A stretch of 51,238 nucleotides of DNA from Ignavibacteria bacterium. GTDB taxonomy: Bacteria; Bacteroidota; Ignavibacteria; Tepidaquicellales; OLB5. The number at the start of each line of letters is the position of its first letter. Within the stretch, counting starts at the first letter, position 1. Positions 1-8,539 of the stretch are shown here, piece by piece. The notes under the pieces are model-generated. The model made no database searches. It worked only from the letters and a program-made list of their open reading frames with translations, and was not told the DNA's origin. The translations under genes were made by a program, and so were the position numbers. The stretch spans positions 1 through 51,238 of the forward strand of contig JAUQWS010000103.1 in the NCBI GenBank assembly GCA_030835025.1. The letters run 5' to 3'.

Positions 1-92
1 TCAATACTGTCAAGTTCACCCTGCGCAAATGCAATCTGCGCAAAAAGCAAACAAATGGGAATAAGGAATATTTTAGCAGATCTTCTTGACAA
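1..92 (-). CDS. N-terminus of an exported protein (partial, runs off the left edge)
   Basis: Reading the minus strand from a TTG at 92-90 gives an open frame to the window edge. It starts with basic residues (LSRRSAK), then a hydrophobic stretch IFLIPICLLFAQIAFAQ, then GELDSI. This is a convincing Sec signal peptide ending near AFAQ. The frame opens six bases after the stop of the upstream ligand-binding protein gene, so it is probably the next gene of the same minus-strand operon. Only about 30 residues are visible and no family can be named. The TTG start is the first plausible one; a start inside the preceding gene cannot be excluded. Confidence 0.55.
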   Translation of the reverse strand, partial: MSRRSAKIFLIPICLLFAQIAFAQGELDSI

Positions 93-97
93 TTGAA

Positions 98-1471
98 TTA
101 CCGTGTAATTTTATAAGTTTCCACAAGCTTAATCCCCTCATCATATCTGAGGATATTCAGCTCGGAATTCACTCCGTGGTAATCTAAAGATATTTTTGAT
201 TTGATTGCATCGTAATCCACCAGATTTTTCAGAGCGCTGTTAAGTTCATTACGGGTTACATTTCCGCTGCCAACCAAACCGAATAACAGCCTGGCGGTAT
301 CATAACCGAACAAGAAGTTTTTTGAGAGCTTGAATTTCGTCTTCTTCAGGTTTTCTTTTAATTCGCTGTAGCGTGGATCGTCATCGGGGTAGTATTCAGA
401 TTCAAAAATGAGGTTCTTAATGTACACCTTATTATCTTCAAGAGTCTTTTCATTATTCCAGTCACCCGTACCTGCAATATTCATGCTCAGCCCGTCGGAA
501 AAGAGCTGCGGAACTATAACGTTTATTTCTGAGGGATTTGCTATTGGAATATAAATTGCATCAATGACTCCCTGAACGAATTTTGTCGCTTCATTTTTCA
601 GCTTGACCGGCTTAATGTTCATTGTATCAAGTATCTTCCTGGCAAATTTCCCGAACATGTAGTAAATACTGACATCCATGTTCATTGTAAGCGATGAATC
701 CAGCAGGGTCCACCTCACTCCGGAATTTTCAAGCTTCTGCCTTTGAGTCAGGTTAAGATTGGCAGCGTTTACGAAAAGGTCATTTTCCCTGACATATTTT
801 ACTATATTCCCTATGACATCATTGATCTCTTTGGGATCTTTCTTGTATGGCTGGGCTATTAAAAGCTTTCCGCCCAGTCTGTTCACTTCATTTTCAAAAT
901 GCTTCTTAAAGTTTTCCCCGTAACTCTCTTCATATATCACGGCAAAATTCTTGAACCCACTGCGCTGAACAAGGTAATTGGCCATTAGTTTGCCCCTGAC
1001 CTCATAGGAAGGATTGAGCTGGTAAACGTAATTATAAGAAGAAGCGAGTTCATCACCGGTTGCAGTGGGTGATACTATCGGCAGGCTGAACTGTGGACCA
1101 TTGAGAGCAGATTCGGAAAGCTCACTGCTGAAAACCGGCCCGATCACGCCGATCACTTTTTCATCTTCTCCAAATGATCTTATGATATCGCCGGCGACTA
1201 CAGGATCACGCCTTGTATCCAGTACATCAAGCGTTATTTTTACGGATGAATTCCTGCTGTATTCCGTAAGGGCAAACTTTATTCCGTCAAGTATTTCTGC
1301 TCCTAACTGTTTCTTTGCAGGGTCTTCAGATTCGTTGAACATCGGTAATGCGATCCCGATCTTTACACCGCCGCTCTGCGCAAAAAGATCGATCCCCGAA
1401 AGAATTATAAGTAATGCTACCAGTATTTTGACATTTGACATTTGAACTTTGAGCTTTGGCATTATTCCCAT
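98..1471 (-). CDS. Periplasmic ABC-type substrate-binding protein (type 1 periplasmic-binding fold)
   Basis: This is a 457-residue protein with an N-terminal signal peptide (hydrophobic run ending near DLFAQ) followed by a type 1 periplasmic binding domain. Visible hallmarks are the opening strand VKIGIALPMF, the segment VIGVIGPVFSSE, IVSPTATGDEL near the hinge, and NFAVIYEESYGENFKK at the second domain. The fold matches branched-chain amino acid receptor or LppC-like proteins. No permease or ATPase gene is adjacent, so the ligand and partner are unknown. It is translationally coupled to guaA: its ATG at 1462-1460 shares one base with the guaA stop (TAATG), and an upstream in-frame ATG lies at 1471. 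The downstream ATG is the more attractive start because GGGA sits just upstream of it. The first codons lie in a dispersed repeat (see the repeat at 1425-1443). Confidence 0.82.
   Translation of the reverse strand: MGIMPKLKVQMSNVKILVALLIILSGIDLFAQSGGVKIGIALPMFNESEDPAKKQLGAEILDGIKFALTEYSRNSSVKITLDVLDTRRDPVVAGDIIRSFGEDEKVIGVIGPVFSSELSESALNGPQFSLPIVSPTATGDELASSYNYVYQLNPSYEVRGKLMANYLVQRSGFKNFAVIYEESYGENFKKHFENEVNRLGGKLLIAQPYKKDPKEINDVIGNIVKYVRENDLFVNAANLNLTQRQKLENSGVRWTLLDSSLTMNMDVSIYYMFGKFARKILDTMNIKPVKLKNEATKFVQGVIDAIYIPIANPSEINVIVPQLFSDGLSMNIAGTGDWNNEKTLEDNKVYIKNLIFESEYYPDDDPRYSELKENLKKTKFKLSKNFLFGYDTARLLFGLVGSGNVTRNELNSALKNLVDYDAIKSKISLDYHGVNSELNILRYDEGIKLVETYKITR
1425..1443. repeat. Copy 1 of a 19-nt dispersed repeat
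   Basis: The 19 bases attttgacatttgacattt occur here and again identically at 29179-29197. This copy lies within the extreme 5' coding end of the substrate-binding protein gene, so it contributes N-terminal residues before the signal peptide. The other copy is intergenic. Confidence 0.5.
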
Positions 1472-3009
1472 TCTATAGTAGAAGGCGGTTTGTTGCTGAT
1501 ATCATAAACGACTCTGTTTATGCCTTTTACCGTGTTTGTTATCCTGGTCGAAATTTCCTCAAGTGCATTGTGGGGCATAGGGAACCAGTTTGCGGTCATT
1601 CCGTCAACGCTTTCAACTGCCCGCAGGGCAAGGACTCTTTCGTATGTACGGCTATCTCCCATTACTCCTACGGTTGAAACGGGGAGCAAAATGCTGAATG
1701 CCTGCCATATCTTATTGTATAAATTGTATTTACGAAGACTTTCTATGTAAATATAATCTGCCTCACGTAATATATCAAGTTTCTCTTTTGTGATATCGCT
1801 TAGAACCCTTACCGCGAGTCCGGGACCCGGAAAAGGATGCCTGCCGATGATCTCATCCGGAACCTTCAGCAATCTGCCGATTACCCGGACCTCATCCTTA
1901 AACAGTTCCCTGAAGGGTTCGATTAGTTTCATATGTAGGGATTTCGGAAGACCGCCTACATTATGATGGGTTTTTATTGTGACCGAAGGGCCCTGGAAAG
2001 ATGAAGATTCAATAACATCAGGATACAATGTTCCCTGTATAAGATATTTGATCCCGCCTTCTTTTCTGCTTTGCTCACCTGCAAACTTCTGGAAAACATC
2101 AATGAATGTTTTGCCGATTATTCTCCTTTTCTTCTCAGGGTCTGTTACACCTTTAAGCCTGCTGAGGAATATCTTAGACGCGTCTATAAACCGCAGGTTT
2201 AGCCTGCCTTTGAAATACTTAACTATATCTCTGCTCTCATTTTTTCTCATCAGGCCGTTATCGATATGAACGCAGATGAGTTTCTTGCCAATAGCTTTGT
2301 TGACAAGATATGCCGCGACTGCCGAATCAACCCCCCCGCTCATTGCACATATCGCTTTTTCATTTCCAACAAGCTTTTTAATTTCTCTTATCTTCTCATC
2401 AATAAATGAACCCATCTGCCACTTGTTCTTTATGCGGCATACTTTATACAGGAAATTGTTCAGTATCTTTGTTCCTTCCTGAGTATGGTTGACCTCGGGG
2501 TGGAACTGCACGCCGTATATCTTGCCTTTTCGTGATTCGAAACTGCTTATGAGCCCGTTCTCGCTTCTTGAAGTAACTCTGAATTCCCTTGGCAGGTTTT
2601 TTATATGATCATGGTGGCTCATCCATACAGTAAGTTTTTTTGAGACTCCTCTGAAAACAATCGAAGGTGCAGTGCATTTGATGGATGTCTTGCCAAATTC
2701 ACGTACTTTGCCGCCTTTTACACTTCCTTTGAAATGATGTGAAAGCAGCTGCAATCCGTAACATATGCCGAGTATCGGTACATTAAGTTCAAGTATCAGA
2801 TCCGCTAGCCGGTTTGAGTTCTTCATGTAAACGCTCTGCGGACCGCCGGATAGTATTATTCCCCTTATTGCTTTATCCTCTTTAAGATAAGCAAGATCTG
2901 AAGTGCATGGGACAACTTCGCTGTAAACACGGCACTCACGCACTTTGCGCGCTATTAGTTTAGTGTACTGTGAGCCGAAATCTATTATTATTATTTTATC
3001 TGCCTGCAA
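1462..3009 (-). CDS. guaA: GMP synthase (glutamine-hydrolysing)
   Basis: GuaA converts XMP, ATP and glutamine to GMP in cytosolic purine synthesis. At 515 residues it is the usual length and all parts are present. The N-terminal class I glutamine amidotransferase has the nucleophile Cys83 in GICYG and the His170/Glu172 pair in VQFHPEV. The ATP pyrophosphatase PP-loop SGGVDS is at 224-229. The C-terminal dimerisation domain carries HPFPGPGLAVRV, GVMGDSRTYE and the terminal KPPSTIEWE. The start ATG is followed by QADKIIIIDFGSQY, the expected first strand. The gene heads an apparent operon with the overlapping substrate-binding protein gene and is separated from the upstream kinase by a hairpin repeat. 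No guaB is visible. Confidence 0.98.
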   Translation of the reverse strand: MQADKIIIIDFGSQYTKLIARKVRECRVYSEVVPCTSDLAYLKEDKAIRGIILSGGPQSVYMKNSNRLADLILELNVPILGICYGLQLLSHHFKGSVKGGKVREFGKTSIKCTAPSIVFRGVSKKLTVWMSHHDHIKNLPREFRVTSRSENGLISSFESRKGKIYGVQFHPEVNHTQEGTKILNNFLYKVCRIKNKWQMGSFIDEKIREIKKLVGNEKAICAMSGGVDSAVAAYLVNKAIGKKLICVHIDNGLMRKNESRDIVKYFKGRLNLRFIDASKIFLSRLKGVTDPEKKRRIIGKTFIDVFQKFAGEQSRKEGGIKYLIQGTLYPDVIESSSFQGPSVTIKTHHNVGGLPKSLHMKLIEPFRELFKDEVRVIGRLLKVPDEIIGRHPFPGPGLAVRVLSDITKEKLDILREADYIYIESLRKYNLYNKIWQAFSILLPVSTVGVMGDSRTYERVLALRAVESVDGMTANWFPMPHNALEEISTRITNTVKGINRVVYDISNKPPSTIEWE

Positions 3010-3017
3010 TATTTTTT

Positions 3018-3037
3018 ATTCCCGCGTAAGCGGGAAT
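3018..3037. repeat. Perfect 8-bp hairpin, REP-like or terminator
   Basis: ATTCCCGC at 3018-3025 is the exact reverse complement of GCGGGAAT at 3030-3037, with loop GTAA. It lies in the 57-bp gap between the kinase gene and guaA, both on the minus strand. There is no convincing T-run on the minus-strand 3' side, so a mobile REP-like hairpin or a processing site is as likely as a terminator. No second copy was noticed in the window. Confidence 0.5.
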
Positions 3038-3066
3038 CCCTTATTCTATTTTCCGGAAATACTTCT

Positions 3067-4008
3067 TTAGAATTCAAGTGCTTTGGCATTTGTCATTGCG
3101 ATCTTTACGGCTCCCAAAACAGGTTTTTGCGAGGGATTGAACAGTTCAATCCTGTCATACTTCTTTTTTGAAATTTTTTTCAAATATTTACCAAGAAGCT
3201 TTTCCTCGGTAAACAAAGAACCCATCAGCGCGATCCTGCAGCTTCTGTTCCCTAAGGGTATGAAATGCGAAAGCAGGTTCTCAGCAGCGCTTTTGATGAT
3301 TTCTTTTGAGGTCCTGTCGCCGCTATTGGCAGCACGGAAAACGAATCTTGTCAGTTTTGAAATTTCGAAGTTATTATGGTAAACTTCTTTAATAATGTTT
3401 GCTGAATCAATGCAAAATTCCTTTTTGAGGATATTTACCAGCTTTGTTGGCTTTTCGCGGCCATCATAATACTTAGTTACTCTGTATAGAACCTCGCGTG
3501 CTATCCAGTAACCGCTGCCTTCATCACCAATATGCCTGCCCCAGCCGCCAATTCTGTACAGCATTCCTTTTGTGTCTCTATAATACAGGATCGAACCTGT
3601 CCCTGCGATCAGTATTCCGCAATTCCTCTCTCCGGGCTCAAATGCGGCAGCAAACGCTGTTTCCGTATCAGGCAGTATCAATACGTTCTTCAATCCGGTT
3701 GCTTTTCTTACCGCGAGTCCAAGTTTCTTCCTGTCTTTTTCCAGTCTTGCACCGGATATTCCCGCAACAGCTGAAGTTATGCTCCCCTTACCTGCTTTTT
3801 TAACTGAATCTTTGACTATCTTAACCAGCCTTTTTGCTGATTCATCAAAGCCAAGGACATTCAGATTGATAGGCGGATATTTCCCGGTAATTGCATTTTG
3901 GCTTTTCCGTGTAAACGGAAGCTTTATCAGCAGGACTTCGCTGGAAGTCGCACCGGAATCTATACCTAAGACGTATTTCAATTGGTGTATTTTGGTGAAA
4001 TGTTCCAC
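3067..4008 (-). CDS. BadF/BadG/BcrA/BcrD-type ATPase, probable N-acetylglucosamine kinase
   Basis: This is a 313-residue cytosolic protein of the ASKHA kinase fold. The phosphate-1 loop GIDSGATSSEVLL is near residues 15-27. The middle has DTETAFAAAFEPGE followed by ILIAGTGSILYYRD (phosphate-2). The adenosine-side motif GGWGRHIGDEGSGYWIA is typical of the N-acetylglucosamine kinase branch of the BadF/BcrA family. The cofactor-type ATPases of benzoyl-CoA or 2-hydroxyacyl-CoA systems carry an Fe-S cysteine pair that I do not see, which supports a sugar kinase. The longest frame starts at a GTG (4008-4006) that coincides with a promoter-like -7 box on the same strand. A TTG at 3981-3979, giving MKYVLGID, may therefore be the real start. 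Confidence 0.85.
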   Translation of the reverse strand: MEHFTKIHQLKYVLGIDSGATSSEVLLIKLPFTRKSQNAITGKYPPINLNVLGFDESAKRLVKIVKDSVKKAGKGSITSAVAGISGARLEKDRKKLGLAVRKATGLKNVLILPDTETAFAAAFEPGERNCGILIAGTGSILYYRDTKGMLYRIGGWGRHIGDEGSGYWIAREVLYRVTKYYDGREKPTKLVNILKKEFCIDSANIIKEVYHNNFEISKLTRFVFRAANSGDRTSKEIIKSAAENLLSHFIPLGNRSCRIALMGSLFTEEKLLGKYLKKISKKKYDRIELFNPSQKPVLGAVKIAMTNAKALEF

Positions 4009-4015
4009 AAAAATA
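4008..4015 (-). promoter_or_regulatory. Bacteroidota-type -7 box for the kinase gene
   Basis: The minus strand reads TATTTTTG, a full match to TAnnTTTG. No good -33 TTTG is found 19-21 bases upstream. It overlaps the furthest-upstream GTG of the kinase frame, which argues for a later start. Confidence 0.35.
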
Positions 4016-4113
4016 GTGAAATTTGAGCTAAAAGGGTATGACAGAGAATTTGATATTGATATCTGTAGTTCATTTGGTTGTGTACAGCAATCTAATGTTA
4101 TTTGATAAATATC

Positions 4114-4145
4114 ATTGTAATGCCTTGTTCTGTACCTTAATTTTG
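4114..4145 (+). promoter_or_regulatory. Bacteroidota-type promoter for the T9SS gene at 4281
   Basis: ATTG at 4114-4117 is followed after 20 bases by TAATTTTG (4138-4145), an exact TAnnTTTG. This would start a leader of about 130 nt ending in the ribosome-binding site AAAGGAG just before the ATG at 4281. The same ATTG-N20-TAATTTTG arrangement recurs before the TrmB-like gene at 49922. Confidence 0.45.
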
Positions 4146-4280
4146 TAGTGTAACAATTTGATTACCTGAACAATTTGACAGCAGGTAATTTCCCCAAGAA
4201 GTATTACACAACTCCATCCTTAATTTCCGCACGGGCAGCAATAGTCATCAATTTATCTTCGGATAATAAAGGAGTCTGCT

Positions 4281-6128
4281 ATGAAAAAAGTGACAGTGTT
4301 TTTCTTCATACTTTTTTCGTGTTCATTATTATTTTCACAAGTTAACCAGCAGTGGGCACAAAGATTCAATGGTCCGGCGAATGCCGGTGACCAGGCTACT
4401 GATATCGCAGTTGACAATTCCGGTAATGTTTATGTGACAGGATACAGCTATGGTAACGGCACAGGCTATGACTATTCAACTGTGAAATATAATTCTGCGG
4501 GCGTCTTTCAATGGGAAAGAAGATACAACGGTGCCGAAAACGGAGATGACCAGGCATATTCAATTGCTTTGAATAGTTCGGGAGATCTAATTGTTACTGG
4601 TTACGAATATATTGGCAATTTTGATTATAATTTTGTTACCATTAAGTATGACCATGATGGTATTCAGCAATGGATCCGATACTTCAAGGGACCTGTAGTT
4701 TGGGCATACACTTATCCAATAAGTGCTTCTATAGTGATTGATCCCCAGGGAAACGCACTGATTTGTGGTGCCAGAGGATTTAATTATTCCCCTTGCGGAA
4801 ATGATTTTGCAGTTTTGAAGTACAATGCTGACGGTGAACTGCAATGGGCACAATACAGAGATGGAAATGGTTGTCTGGAAGATTGTGCAGTTTCGATTGT
4901 ATTAGATGCAACAGGGAATATATTTGCAACGGGTCACTTTTCGAGTACATATACATGGGCAGAATTTGCAACTATCAAATATAATGAAAATGGTGCAGAG
5001 CAATGGGTCCGAACTTATGGTGTTATTCCTCCACATGGTATGCCTACTGATGAGCTTGCAAAGTCTATTGCAGTTGATCAAGCAGGGAATGTCTACATTA
5101 CTGGAGTAAATATTTACGACTTTATGAAACTCAATTATGTGACAATTAAGTACAACCCATCGGGTATTGAACAATGGGTACAGATCAAAGATTCTGTGGG
5201 TACTGCATACTCAATTGCCGTGGACAGTTCGGGAAACTCTTACGTTACCGGTGACGGCGGTACAATAAAGTACAATACTAATGGTGTCGAGCAATGGATG
5301 CAAACTCATCCCGGAAATACTATTACCCTGGATGCCTCCGGAAATGTTTACATTGCCGGTACAAGCGGATCCGATTATTCTGTAATTAAGTATGATTCTA
5401 ATGGTGTTGAGCAATGGACACGAACCTACAATGGTCCCGGTAATGGCACTGACTTGGTTAGTACTATTGCAACAGATCCCTCCGGAGCTGTTTATGTGAC
5501 AGGATCCAGTACCGGCAGCGGAACGGGATTTGACTTTGCAACTATAAAGTACGAACAATATCCTCTACCTGTAGAATTGACTTATTTCAATTCAGTTGTC
5601 AATAAGAACGATGTTACGCTAAAGTGGAGTACAGAAAGTGAAATCAATAACAAAGGTTTCGAAGTCATGCGCTCATCAGGAAAAGATGAATGGAAAATAA
5701 TGGGATTCATAAACGGGAGCGGAACAACAAGTGAGCCAATGAACTACACATTTACTGATAACAGACTAGCAGCGGGTAAATACGATTACAGACTTAAACA
5801 AATTGATTACAACGGTAACTTCGAGTTATATTATCTTCAGAATTCAGTCATTGTAGGAATTCCTGACAAATTGGAATTATCGCAGAACTATCCTAATCCT
5901 TCAAACCCGAAATGCAGGATAAACTACAGTATTCCGGTTGATGGAATGGTATCGATCAAGGTTTATGATGTTTTAGGCAGGCTGGTAGCTGTTTTGGCAA
6001 ATGAATTCAAGAAAGCCGATTATTACACAATTGAATTTGACGGAACACATCTTGCAAGCGGAGTATATTTTTACAGGATCAAGTCCGGAGAATTTACGGT
6101 TTCAAAAAAAATGGTATTACTGAAGTGA
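4281..6128 (+). CDS. T9SS-exported SBBP-repeat beta-propeller protein
   Basis: A 615-residue secreted protein with a clear ribosome-binding site (AAAGGAG) and a signal peptide ending near LLFSQ. Residues of about 25-430 are repeats of about 50 residues with the signature DxxGNVYVTG ... DYxTVKYNxxGxxQW, characteristic of the SBBP beta-propeller family. Next comes a beta-sandwich-like segment beginning PVELTYFNS, often seen before T9SS tails, and a C-terminal type A sorting domain from NYPNPSNP to SKKMVLLK. The tail is slightly unusual, with PSNP in place of the common PFNP. The protein is predicted to be released at or attached to the cell surface after tail removal. Its ligand and role are unknown; related repeats occur in the proteins at 40595 and 46199. 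Confidence 0.9.
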   Translation: MKKVTVFFFILFSCSLLFSQVNQQWAQRFNGPANAGDQATDIAVDNSGNVYVTGYSYGNGTGYDYSTVKYNSAGVFQWERRYNGAENGDDQAYSIALNSSGDLIVTGYEYIGNFDYNFVTIKYDHDGIQQWIRYFKGPVVWAYTYPISASIVIDPQGNALICGARGFNYSPCGNDFAVLKYNADGELQWAQYRDGNGCLEDCAVSIVLDATGNIFATGHFSSTYTWAEFATIKYNENGAEQWVRTYGVIPPHGMPTDELAKSIAVDQAGNVYITGVNIYDFMKLNYVTIKYNPSGIEQWVQIKDSVGTAYSIAVDSSGNSYVTGDGGTIKYNTNGVEQWMQTHPGNTITLDASGNVYIAGTSGSDYSVIKYDSNGVEQWTRTYNGPGNGTDLVSTIATDPSGAVYVTGSSTGSGTGFDFATIKYEQYPLPVELTYFNSVVNKNDVTLKWSTESEINNKGFEVMRSSGKDEWKIMGFINGSGTTSEPMNYTFTDNRLAAGKYDYRLKQIDYNGNFELYYLQNSVIVGIPDKLELSQNYPNPSNPKCRINYSIPVDGMVSIKVYDVLGRLVAVLANEFKKADYYTIEFDGTHLASGVYFYRIKSGEFTVSKKMVLLK

Positions 6129-6150
6129 ATCTTAGAGATTTCTAATAGAG

Positions 6151-6158
6151 TAATTTTG
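6151..6158 (+). promoter_or_regulatory. Possible -7 box for the gene at 6179
   Basis: TAATTTTG matches TAnnTTTG exactly and lies 20 bases upstream of the ATG, in the short gap after the previous gene. No -33 TTTG is seen at the expected distance, and the leader would be very short with no Shine-Dalgarno sequence. Confidence 0.3.
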
Positions 6159-6178
6159 TAACCAACGCGAATTAAATT

Positions 6179-8314
6179 ATGCAAAAAGCACACTTATCAA
6201 TATACTTCGTCCTTTTAATATTGTCATTTTCATCATATTCACAGAACGGTTGGTATGTTTGTGCCAGCAATATCGGGACAAGCCAAACCGGAATCTTTTT
6301 TGTTGATTCTCAAACCGGCTGGATAAGCTGCAACCCAAACTATGGTGATGTCTATAAGTCTACTGATGGCGGCAATTCGTGGTTCTTAGCTTCATCTACT
6401 CCTGTCATGAGACCAAAGTCAATTTGGTTTGCAAGTTCGACATTTGGATTGATTGCCGCCGGGACATACGGATTTACAAACTATCCACAATGGTTTTCTG
6501 TGGACGGCGGTAATTATTGGGAACCAATTGCTTTTCCGGAATATGGCGGGGGAAACATGACCTCTGTAATATACTACAGCGGTCAGTTTTGGACCTGCGG
6601 TACGCTTACGCCTTTTATCGATCCCCAGGAACCTAAAGCAGCAATTGTGCAGGGTAATACAAGTTATATTCGGGATACCGGAATCACACTTACGAGAATT
6701 AGAGGAGGAATCTCGTCAGTTTACTCAGTTGGAAATAAAGGTATGGTATACAAAGGAATAGATCCTAATCCCATAAGAGTAGGAAACGACTCTGCTAATC
6801 TGACTGGTGTCAGCTTTAAGGACGCAAACACTGGCTACGTTGTTGGGGGTAAGTTCGTTTACAAGACTACAAATAATGGAGCGAGCTGGATGAGACTCTA
6901 TCCTCATAATCCGGAAGGAATTTACCATGACGTTTATTTTCTGAATAAGGATTCAGGTTGGATTGCCTGCACACTTCCGGGAGGAAGCAGTGGTGCAATG
7001 ATCTATACTTCAAACGGGGGAATGAGCTGGGTTCAGCAATACTCAGGTTTAGCGGGTAGCGAAATATGTTTCGTTAACAATTTAACAGGCTGGGTGCTTT
7101 GTGGTCCAAATGTTTTGAAGACCACAACTGGTGGTAACCCTTCAGCACCCCCGGTTCCGGTACTTTCATCACCTCCGAATAACACATTTGGTTTGCCGCT
7201 CGACGACACACTTATCTGGAGTATTTCTCCGGGTGCGTTGACATATAAAGTCCAGGTTTCAACAGATTCTAATTTCAGTACTTTCTTCCTTAATGACTCT
7301 AATATAACAGTCAACAGGAAATACGTAACAGGCCTGAATCCATTGACATATTATTGGTGGAGAGTTTGTGCCAAAAATGCGGCCGGTTCAAGTAGTTTTT
7401 CATTCCCGTTCCGGTTCAGAACCATAAGCATGCCAACTAATCCCTCAACTTTGTTCCCGCCAAATAATGCGGTGAACCAGCCGACATCACTTACTTTTAT
7501 CTGGTCGAAGGCATACGACCTATTGTTTTCAATTTCAAATTATTGTTTTGAGCTGTATACTGATACAGCAACAGCTCCCGTTTTGAAGGACTCAACCCTT
7601 ACAGATACAACCAAGGCTGTTTCAGGTCTGCTAAACAACAGAAACTACTGGTGGCACATTAGAGCCAAGAATAGTGCAGGGTGGGGATTGTTCTCGCCTT
7701 TTTCCAGATTTACGACAGTTGCAGCCCCTCCCCAAACTGCTCCAAATCTTATATCGCCTTCTAATAATTCATCAGGTATTTCAGTAACTGTTACGCTGGA
7801 CTGGGCAGTAGTCGCAGATGCAATTACATACAAAGTGCAGGTATCAACAGACTCTGCTTTTGCATCAACACAGCTTGATTCGGTAATCAACAGAGATAGT
7901 ATTAAGATTCCACCCGGCAGATTGGCTAATAATACGAAGTACTATTGGAGGGTTAGGGCTGAAAATTTTGGGGGAGCTGGTCCTTATTCTGTCAAATTCA
8001 ACTTTACGACAAGTCTGGTAAGCTTTAACGGACAAAACAGCGTGATACCCGAAACTTATGAACTATATCAGAACTACCCTAATCCGTTTAATCCAACTGC
8101 AGTATTGAGATTTGATATCCCTCATGATGTTTTCATATCACTGAAGATTTACGACATTCTTGGCAGAGAAGTTGCTCAATTAGTGAATGAAGAACTGAAC
8201 GCCGGATGCTATCGGATTGAGTGGGATGCTTCGGATTATCCCAGTGGGATCTATTTCTATATATTATCCACTTCACAATTCAACAGGACAAGGAAATTGG
8301 TTTTGCTTAAATAG
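6179..8314 (+). CDS. T9SS-exported YCF48-like propeller with fibronectin-III-like modules
   Basis: A 711-residue protein with a signal peptide ending near SSYSQ. Residues of about 20-325 carry repeats of the type STDGGNSW ... DxxTGWI/GYVVG, typical of the YCF48-like or BNR-type propeller. From about residue 325 to 620 there are three fibronectin-III/Ig-like modules, each with a LxSPxN opening, a YKVQVSTDS strand and a YYWWRVxAKN strand. The C-terminus is a T9SS type A sorting domain (NYPNPFNP to TRKLVLLK). The ATG has no obvious ribosome-binding site. Similar fibronectin-like modules occur in the proteins at 16280 and 40595, indicating module sharing within the locus. It is an extracellular structural or binding protein of unknown partner. 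Confidence 0.88.
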   Translation: MQKAHLSIYFVLLILSFSSYSQNGWYVCASNIGTSQTGIFFVDSQTGWISCNPNYGDVYKSTDGGNSWFLASSTPVMRPKSIWFASSTFGLIAAGTYGFTNYPQWFSVDGGNYWEPIAFPEYGGGNMTSVIYYSGQFWTCGTLTPFIDPQEPKAAIVQGNTSYIRDTGITLTRIRGGISSVYSVGNKGMVYKGIDPNPIRVGNDSANLTGVSFKDANTGYVVGGKFVYKTTNNGASWMRLYPHNPEGIYHDVYFLNKDSGWIACTLPGGSSGAMIYTSNGGMSWVQQYSGLAGSEICFVNNLTGWVLCGPNVLKTTTGGNPSAPPVPVLSSPPNNTFGLPLDDTLIWSISPGALTYKVQVSTDSNFSTFFLNDSNITVNRKYVTGLNPLTYYWWRVCAKNAAGSSSFSFPFRFRTISMPTNPSTLFPPNNAVNQPTSLTFIWSKAYDLLFSISNYCFELYTDTATAPVLKDSTLTDTTKAVSGLLNNRNYWWHIRAKNSAGWGLFSPFSRFTTVAAPPQTAPNLISPSNNSSGISVTVTLDWAVVADAITYKVQVSTDSAFASTQLDSVINRDSIKIPPGRLANNTKYYWRVRAENFGGAGPYSVKFNFTTSLVSFNGQNSVIPETYELYQNYPNPFNPTAVLRFDIPHDVFISLKIYDILGREVAQLVNEELNAGCYRIEWDASDYPSGIYFYILSTSQFNRTRKLVLLK

Positions 8315-8539
8315 ATTTTGGGTTCATAAGTGTTTTCATTTGGCAATGGACTGTGATTATCATTGCTTTGAGCGATCATGAAAAGTAATTTTGTTATACC
8401 ATTTGCAATTTCTTACATTATCAATCATGTTTTTAACTTCATCCTACATAAAACCAGATATTGAATTCCGGGCAGCAATATTTATTTAATTTAGTTTCTG
8501 TGTTTCTTAATTCTTATCTTTTCAATTAAAAAAAATAAA

